Assembly: GCA_950106755.1 (NCBI GenBank)
Contig: OX467082.1
Span: 620,001-684,000, forward strand
Direction of reading: 5' to 3'
DNA length: 64,000 nucleotides
From: Climacium dendroides
Taxonomy: Eukaryota > Streptophyta > Bryopsida > Hypnales > Climaciaceae
In this document: positions 56,851 through 64,000 of the stretch, one piece after another
How positions within the stretch are numbered: position 1 is the first letter of the stretch
Layout: each line of letters starts with the position of its first letter
Made by a program: the position numbers and the translations under genes
The notes under the pieces: model-generated
The model's input: only the letters and a program-made list of their open reading frames with translations
Told to the model about the DNA's origin: nothing
Database searches by the model: none

Positions 56851-58640
56851 CTCGTTCTATCAGGGTCATGGCAAATGCAATAATAGTTTAGTAAATTTTA
56901 GAGCGGTAACTGAAGTCTACTGCAAGACCGATCTCCTAGACCTGCCGAAAGTGCACGGCCACGGTCTGCCCGCTTCGAAAAGATTTCCTCTCACAGGAGT
57001 AGACTGTTGAGCACGGCTGCCGAACGGTGAGCCTCCGGAGCTAGATAGCATGGCGGTGGCTCTAACGTAGACTGAGCGACCGCTCGAAGTTACTAAAACC
57101 CGACAACACTTGTTCTGCCCCTACTTGGGCGCTAGACCTGAATGATGAATTTCTGGGTTCGATTACTGTTTTGGGGCGGGGGAATGGAAAAGCATCACTT
57201 AAAACGAAATTAAATTGAATACTCGATCTCTTGTGCAAGATTTTCATACTTGTACGTCTTGTGCAGTGAAGTGAAAATGACAACCTTGATTTTTGGGGTA
57301 ATGGACAGATCCCGCCAGGGATCGAGGTTCTTGGCGAAAAATTGTATTTGCGATGGGTCGGACAGCTGGCTAAACCGCAGCACCTGCGATGTCTATATTG
57401 CAACTGAATTAGCAAGGTTCAGCACCAGACGTAAATGGGCACACGCCCTAATCCCAACTACTTGAGAATTCAAGAATTCGATCAAGACTGACTTTCAAAG
57501 GAAAGTCATGGACACAGGCGGTACTTAAGAAACCCCTAGCTAGCTAGCCTGTGGAATCACTTGCCACTGAGGGTCACAATCATTAGTTGCAAAAAATTCC
57601 CCGCGAGGAAAGTGGAAAAACTGAGTTTAACACAAGGGGAAAGTCACAGGGAGACCGGGAGGGCGATATCGGGGGGAGGGGGTTGGGGTATGTAACTATA
57701 CCCCCGGCCCCTCCGGTATCGCCCTCCCGTTCTCCCTGTGAATGAAGTGGTCGTCATGAGTTCAAAGGTTAGAACTGTGTAACTTGACACGTACCTTCTC
57801 CAACCATGGAGAAACAGCCGCGCCTGCATGCGGAGAGTAGCACATAACTTAATTAACTTCTGCAGTTCTGCATGCTGGTGAGCGCAGAACCTGGCTACAT
57901 ATCATACTATACTACTTACATACATACAAAATTTATTCGGAAAGTCGCTCGATCTGTAAGTAGCGAGTTGACTGTTAAAATTATTCATGTCTAGGTGAAT
58001 TGAACGTAACTGAGGTTGTGCGAAAGTCGAGATGTCCGGACGGTGGCTCTACAGGTAATATATAAGTCACGTAGCTTCAGCTAGATGAGCACTCGACCCC
58101 TGCGAGAATAACTTGCGGCCAGATCCTTACATACATATATACTGTGTGTATATATATATATCCCGTAAAACTTAATTATATGGAATGTGGACATTCAAGG
58201 AGCGAGATCTGAAGTCTGGCGATGCGCTCGCGCATGCATGCATGTGGGCCTTAGCTAGCTTCCATCGACTGAGTTAGTTAACTGGCCGGACGTACGTGAC
58301 GTTGTTCAGATCGATCTAGAGGACTGGAAACTAACTACAAATGGAAGATCAGGGTCCTGAATATTCATCCAAGTCAATTCATTTCCTCGATTAATTGATC
58401 GAAGTTCTTCCTGGACATGGAAGGCCAGCGCTCGCTCATTTTGATCGCTGCCAGCGTTCGTTCATCGGTACCCTCTCGGCACATGCAGTCGCCTGGAATT
58501 GAGGGTAGGTTCAGTTACAGGACATGCGCGTGGGCAAGATTTTCGAATAGGTTCGGAGAGTCGAATATTAATAAGTCCCAGCTGCTCTGCACACCATCAG
58601 TCGTGCCGCCTGACATTCAAATCTAGGACCTTGAATAGCG
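56851..58640. other. Mixed-composition single-copy-looking DNA, no gene recognised
   Basis: This stretch has higher GC than its neighbours and many short palindromic words (GCATGCATGCATG, GCTAGCTAGCC, GATCGATCTAG). A minus-strand 117-codon ORF (57062-57415) and a plus-strand one (57250-57465) overlap and neither shows a motif, so neither is called. TA-rich runs lie near 58130-58165. It may be host intergenic DNA. Confidence 0.4.
57644..57741. other. GC-rich 98-nt hairpin
   Basis: TCACAGGGAGACCGGGAGGG pairs with the inverse at the other end (CCCTCCCGTTCTCCCTGTGA). The arms continue through GCGATA/TATCGC and GGGGTAT/ATACCCC to a 6-nt loop (GTAACT). About 40 of 46 pairs match by eye. Could be a small foldback element, a microRNA-like precursor or a stable RNA hairpin. 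No target duplication was evident. Confidence 0.7.
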
Positions 58641-59034
58641 CACAATACGCGCTTGCTTAATATATTGGTAGCCAGCTTTGCTGGGGTATAATTAATTATA
58701 CCCTGGATCTTCAGCGAACTCTATTGATTCATTTCATTCTCTTAAAATTTCTAGCCAGGATAAATCCATCTATTTATAAGATAACACTCCTGAAACTCTA
58801 GAAAACAAGTCTCATTAGTCCTTCCCAAACTAATGTGCAATTTTGTGAGGAACATAGTAAGAACTTAATTACTCAAGAAATGACTTGAGTCAAATTTGAG
58901 GTCAATTCCAAAATTGAAATTGCCAAGACATTCCAATCATAAAGACATTGTGATAATGTACTTGTCTTTGGAGTGGATATTGAGGATAGGTTACAAGTAA
59001 GTGTCCAATTGATGTTTTTCTTTTAATTCCCCAC

Positions 59035-59330
59035 CTCCACCCAATGCCCATTCCAAACCTAAATCAAATTCAACCTTAGCGCCATCCAACCCATTCCTAA
59101 CCCAAATCCAAACCAAACCCAATCCCAATCCAACCCTTGTTCAATCCTAACCCAATCCAACCCTAACTCAATCCTAATCCACTCCTAACCCAAATCTAAT
59201 CCTAATCCTAATTCAATCCTAACCCAATCCTAATCCCAATCCAACCCAAACTTAATCCAACCCAACCCTAACTCAACTTCAACCCTAACCCTAACCCTAA
59301 CCCAACCCTATTTCAAACTCAATCCTAATC
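59035..59330 (+). repeat. Degenerate telomere-like C-rich repeat
   Basis: About 300 bp of variants of CCCAATCCTAA and AACCCTAA with very few G. At 59281-59303 it becomes AACCCTAACCCTAACCC, hexameric TTAGGG type rather than the plant TTTAGGG type. The strand is strongly A/C-biased. Confidence 0.75.
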
Positions 59331-59435
59331 CTATCTCCCAATTTGTAATTTGAAATTGATATGGGATTTTGCAATTGATATGAGATTTTGAATTCCTTGT
59401 CTGTATTTGTAGTATGTATATGTCTTTTGTAGTTA

Positions 59436-59512
59436 TACTCATACTCATATTCATATTCATATTCATATCTGTACTTGTATTTGTATTCATATTTGTATCC
59501 CAAATCAACAGT
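59436..59512 (+). repeat. Hexamer microsatellite (CATATT)n
   Basis: CATACTCATATTCATATTCA continues with variants such as TGTATTTGTATTCATATTTG. The Tyr/Glu/Lys ORFs on the minus strand at 59.30-59.51 kb are translations of it. Confidence 0.8.
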
Positions 59513-59519
59513 TTAAAGT

Positions 59520-61100
59520 TTGATTTTAGTATTTTTTTCTGTGAGTAGATCTACAATCTAGGATAATTGAAAGTGAAAAGGGGATAGGGTAAGGATGTTC
59601 ACATCTTTATAGAAGATAGTGAATATTTTGTTATATTGAAATATGTAAAAATCATTTCATTAAAAATTTAAAATGACATATTTTTTAGGTTGTTTTTAGA
59701 CCACACAGTTTAAAACCATAAGAGTACCATCTATGATAGGTATACATTTTAGACCGTGTAATTTAAATTTTAATAGTGTCAAAGTTGTAGAATAGCGTCA
59801 TTTTAACAAAACTTTCCATTTTTATATATATTTTTTTTCAAAAAGTGTCTTAACTAAAAAAATCCATTTATTTTACTTCATTTTAGTGTTTATCATTAAT
59901 TAAATCAAGATTGGATTAGTTGCTCAATATTTTTTTTATATTGATAAATACCGTTCTTCTAAATCAATGGTCATTAGTGTTGTAAATGAAATTACTACAT
60001 TTTGGAGCCATTTTTAATTATCCTTTTATCTAAATTTGAACTTTGAATAGGCATTCCTAATACAAAAAACAGTTGCAAGTTTTTAAGAAAAAACAATGGT
60101 TTAGGAAGAGTTTATGAGAACCAAATTTATTTACAAATGTATTAAGAATTTTTAATCTTAAGAAAATCTGAACAATTTTTTTAAAATTATAAATTTGTGT
60201 TTCTAAATCATATAAAACCTTCATTTGGGTGTCACTAGTATCTTAGAGGGCCTTAGAAAGTTTGGGGTCTAGGGTTCTCCAAGATAAACCTCCTTGAAAC
60301 CTTTATAATTTAACAATATTTATTCAAAGTTCATGAATGAAATCTTTTTATCTACTAAAGTTCTATAGACTTCTTATATTAAAAACTTTTTTAAAATGTC
60401 ATTTCTAGTGCAAAGAACAAATAACTTTAAAATGGAATTCTTTGCATATTTAACAATAGAAACTTGGAATAGACTAACATGAGAATGTGTAGAAGATTTC
60501 AAAAACTCTTATCACATAGATTACAAACAAGATGCATTCAATTGAAAGTAAAGAAAACATGGTTTTGGGGTAGTACCATGGCAAACTAGTTTTAGAGAGT
60601 TTGAATCCTATTAAGTCTTAATTAAGAAAATTTGCATTAAAAATTTTGCATTAAAATTTTTATCATAAATTATAGATTTGAGAATCTAGGAATTTTTTTT
60701 TTTAATAATATGATTTTCACTCTTTAAAAAGTTATTAAGTAGAAAAACATACAAAATAGAAAAAAAAAAATTGTTAATAGTTTTAATCTCAATGAGTCAA
60801 TGGTACGATTTTTCAAAAAAATCATATTTAATCCCTTGGAACTATCTATTTTCAAAAAATGTAAACATTGAGCTCAAAAATGAATTTTAGATATTATTTT
60901 CACAAGTAGATGCTTTGATTGCTTACAAAATAAGATTATCTATAACTTTCACATCATAAGTCCAAATGGAATGAGTTAATTCAATCAAAGTTTTCTATGT
61001 AGATAGAAGTTTAATCTTTGAGAAACAAATTTTTTTTTGTTTTTATTTCAATTTTTTGTAGATTTCTTTTGATGCGTATTGAGTTGAATTTTGGACTTAC
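59520..61100. other. AT-rich non-coding DNA
   Basis: No gene seen. A segment near 59735-59820 (AGACCGTGTAATTTAAA, CATTTTAACAAAACTTTCC) resembles part of the repeat pair that follows. Confidence 0.4.
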
Positions 61101-61109
61101 TATTGTGAT

Positions 61110-62070
61110 GGGCAATTTTGTTAAAATAGAAAAATTCCACCATTTTGGCAGTTTTCACAATTCAGAGTGCGTGGTCTAAAGTGTATAAGGGTCTTAAATG
61201 TCTCAAAACTATACCATTCTTAAATTTGTGAAATCTACACCTGTGCTAGATGTCACTTTTACAATTCAGATCATGCAGTATGAAATCTATACTAGTCATA
61301 GATTTTTTTAATCTATAGAAGATTAGAAATCTAAGATTCCTATAAACTATACCTATCCTACATATTGCTTTTAGAACTCAGAGCGAGCGGTCTGAAAATG
61401 GCACATGAAATGTCGCCATTTTAACAAAATTCACCATTGTGGTATAATGGGAAATTAAGGGAAATTTAACAAATTTTGGAATTTTCAAATTCCATAAATA
61501 TAAATTATGGAATTTAGGGTTTAGGTGGTTATCAATTTTTGTTGGTCACTATTGACCAACTACAACATAATCGTCTTGTAAATCTATATTTTTCTACCCT
61601 ATATACTACATAATAGTACCTGTATGTTGGCTACCCACCGATACTTCTGTTGATGTCTTCAAGTTTCAATCAAAGCTTCTGGCAATGTCTTCAAAATGTT
61701 TTTTTGGTCCATAAGTCCTAAATAACTCTATAATTTGTTAAATTGCTGATAATTTTGTTAAAATGGTGAAATTCCACTAATTTGGCAGTTTCTATAGTTC
61801 AAAGTGGGAAGTTTGAAGTGTACAACCGTCTTAGATGTCTAAAATCTATACCATTCTTAGATGTTTGAAATATACACCTATGCTAGATGTCACTTTTACA
61901 ATTTAGATCGTGCAGTTTGAAATCTATAATAGTAATAGAGTTTTTAAATCTATAAAAGTCCAAAAATTTTCAAAACTGTAGCTATCTTAAATGTCACTTT
62001 TACAATTCAAAATGGGTAGTTTGAAAATGGCACATGGAATTCCACCATTTTAATGAAATTCCCCATTATA
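61110..62070. repeat. Pair of ~320-bp repeats with inverted ends (MITE-like)
   Basis: Copy one is about 61112-61440 and copy two about 61748-62070. Shared phrases include ATTTTGTTAAAATRG, GATGTCACTTTTACAATT, TTTGAAATCTATA and GAAAATGGCACATG. Each copy begins ATTTTGTTAAAAT and ends with its inverse (CATTTTAACAAAAT or CATTTTAATGAAAT). Both are diverged. Between them is unrelated AT-rich DNA. Confidence 0.65.
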
Positions 62071-62744
62071 ACTTTTGTTCTTCGGCATTGGTTGAAATAA
62101 AAATTATATTCCCCCAAGCTAACATTTTTCTATCTTATTGGTCAAATATTTCAAGAAGTTCCACTCTTCCATCCAAAATTGCACTCATTGGAACCTATCC
62201 AAAATCCATTTTGTTTCTTGTAGGGAAAATAAGGCTTTAGAGATTATATGCATCTTGTAATCATGTATTCATGAATGTCCCATAAAATTGATAAAAGCTA
62301 AAATAAAAACCTCAAAATATGAATGAAAAATATGAAACTACTATTTAAGATCTACACAAAATCAATAAAGGATCAAAAGGGTCTTGAAAAGTCTTATTTA
62401 AAGGATAGGAGTTGATAGATTTTTCTAAGCAATCCCCATTTAGGGCATTTTGCTTGTTGATCCACTTGATTAGAAATTTCATTGAATTTTTGTTACAATC
62501 ACACTATTCCATTTGTTATTTTTTCCAAACTTTCACATTTAGATCGTATGGTTCTAATTCTAGATGAGGGAATAAGTTTGTACATAGTGGTGTAAGGTAA
62601 AGCAGGTAACCAGACCATTGTTGCTGAAATTTGAATGGGATGAAATCAGAACAAGGAGTTTGACATCATCTTGTTGCTGAAATTTTTCAATTTCTTTTCC
62701 TACATTAGTACAAGTGTGAGATATAGCAAGTGCAATCAAAATTA

Positions 62745-62895
62745 TATATATTTTTTTTTTTGACAAAGTATGAATTTGCTAGGAATTTTTTATCAAAATT
62801 ATTTTTTTTTTGACAAAGTATGAATTTGTTAGGAATTTTTTATCGAAATTATATTTTTTTTGACAAAGTACAAATTTGCTAGGAATTTTTGAAGC
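62745..62895 (+). repeat. ~53-bp tandem repeat, three copies
   Basis: Three units of TTTTTTTGACAAAGTAYRAA followed by TTTGCTAGGAATTTTT, spaced about 53 bp. No gene. Confidence 0.8.
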
Positions 62896-63699
62896 ATTCA
62901 ACCCAAAAGAGTCTATAGATTACCTCATAACCAACAAAATCTGAATCCATAATGCTCATCTTACTACCTAATACAGTCACAATATTTTCTATCATAGAAG
63001 GCCTAAAAAGTGAATTTTTACAATAAATTTCACATTGAAAAGTTAGAAGTTCCTAATAAAGTCATTGTTCACTTCATTACTATCATGTAAGACATGCATT
63101 ATGGCCCACATCTCACATACTAAAAAACCCCCACAATGGGTCATTTCCTAGGTGACCGCAATGGGTCACTTACCGCAATGGGCTGCTTTACCTTAGTACC
63201 TTTTTTTAATCTGTGCAATGGGCTTTCTCCCTTTGTTTCAAAACTAAATAAATTAAAAATCAAACAGTTCTAACAAAAGGAAACACTGCAGTGAAATATC
63301 ATATCATTCATATCATATCATATCTTGTTTGTATGGAATTCATGCGCTGGCAAAATGGCCATTCCGCCATTGCATCTTGAAGGCCACATTAATTGGTGGC
63401 ATATGGGGACATAAATTCAGTTGTCATCCAATTTGTTGATTGTGAAACTCACTAATCCAACTCGTTGCAAAATATTGACTGAAGTACTAGTTAAATTTCA
63501 TTCAGTGATTGAATTAATATTCAGATTAATTCTCTGGAACAACGGCCCAGAATATATTTATATTCTCTCTGAATATTTCGAGCAACCGCCACTCGGGTAA
63601 CCGATACAGCTTAGGTTGTCGTTATCAGTAAGCGGGAAACTGTTCAGGATTGTGATTGCGCACGCGCATCGATCGGTGCCAGTTCCGGTCCCAGCGCTC

Positions 63700-63785
63700 C
63701 TGCAAGCAAGCAAGCAAGCAAGGGGCAGTGCAGTATGTGCAATTACTGACCCCAAATATATATTCCCTGCCCTGCCTGCCTGCCT
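63700..63785 (+). repeat. Tetranucleotide runs (GCAA)n and (CTGC)n
   Basis: GCAAGCAAGCAAGCAAGCAA near 63701-63720 and CCTGCCTGCCTGCC near 63770-63783. The ORFs across them are not called. A looser ATCATATC run lies near 63298-63322. Confidence 0.7.
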
Positions 63786-63834
63786 ACCCGGCGTTTGACT
63801 CCAGGGCTATCGTGGCTTGGCTTCATTCTTCATT

Positions 63835-63842
63835 TATAAATA
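63835..63842 (+). promoter_or_regulatory. Candidate TATA box of a gene beyond the right edge
   Basis: TATAAATA, with CCAAT-like words on both sides (CCATTCATTATTGG, ATCCAATCCC) and a rise in GC to the window end. About 120 bp of leader-like sequence follows with no ATG-started ORF of note. The gene itself, if any, lies outside. Weak evidence, from position and composition only. Confidence 0.35.
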
Positions 63843-64000
63843 TCCTTGAACCATTCATTATTGGTCATCCAATCCCACAGCCAAGGAAGTGGTCAGTGGT
63901 GGAGAGGAAGAGCGCTCTACACGTACTGTGCGTGACAGACAGGAAGCTCGGAACCAACGTTCGATCGGATCGGAGGAACACCGTACCTGAGCGGACTCTG

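Noticed and set aside
57100..57180. Possible tRNA (GGGTTCGATTACTG looks like a B box)
   Set aside because: No A box at the right distance and no cloverleaf arms could be formed by eye.
59297..59508. Tyr/Lys/Glu-rich ORFs on the minus strand
   Set aside because: Translation of the CATATT microsatellite.

Overview
This is a eukaryotic, almost certainly land-plant nuclear window made largely of nested transposable elements. The evidence is multi-exon genes with GT-AG introns whose phases agree, plant-type CACTA (En/Spm) elements carrying TNP2 and TNPA-like genes, Ty3/gypsy reverse transcriptase and gag remnants, and short TTTAGGG runs. I see no intact ordinary host gene, rRNA, tRNA or CRISPR. 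Two coding families here (a ParB-like/methylase-like protein and an FCP1-like HAD protein inside repeats) remind me of bryophyte, lycophyte or fern genomes, but that is a weak impression.

Layout. 1-3.4 kb: decayed minus-strand gypsy gag, a primer-binding-site-like motif, an LTR starting TGTCG, and a second minus-strand ORF (ORF1). 4.4-6.9 kb: a large inverted repeat of ~172-bp tandem units. 7.5-9.47 kb: short tandem repeats and a non-coding region. 9480-24063: a solo LTR (TSD GTATG) split by a 13.0-kb CACTA element (10709-23744, TSD TTC). That CACTA has a minus-strand TNP2 gene broken only by amber codons, an apparently open plus-strand TNPA-like gene, and a GC island between them. 24.07-28.7 kb: a plus-strand ParB-like/methylase-like pseudogene surrounded by an interrupted palindrome. 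28.7-32.5 kb: a CCGGA-rich retroelement with a second ORF1. 32.56-36.22 kb: an FCP1-like gene, with a second CACTA (33228-35503, TSD CAT) in one exon; it ends at another LTR start. 36.4-44.5 kb: gypsy pol, an unknown ORF, an LTR-like block with a TATA box, leader tandem repeats and an acidic ORF. 46.3-55.46 kb: a CACTA remnant with a decayed TNPA-like gene, containing a third CACTA (48846-51567, TSD TTT) and a 150-bp CACTA foldback (53331-53480, TSD TCT). 55.5-64 kb: AT-rich DNA with repeats, one GC-rich hairpin and a candidate promoter at the right edge.

Reconstruction. With the insertions removed by their target duplications, the ParB-like/methylase gene and the FCP1-like gene lie on one strand and share the same interrupted palindrome (about TCAGCGCGACTCGCGCTGA) in their non-coding parts and nowhere else I could see. 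That makes them likely parts of one repeat unit. A ParB-fold protein accompanied by clustered palindromes is the most novel signal in the window.

Limits. Domain names come from reading motifs by eye. Splice sites are inferred from GT-AG and phase agreement. LTR ends are firm only where a target duplication is stated.
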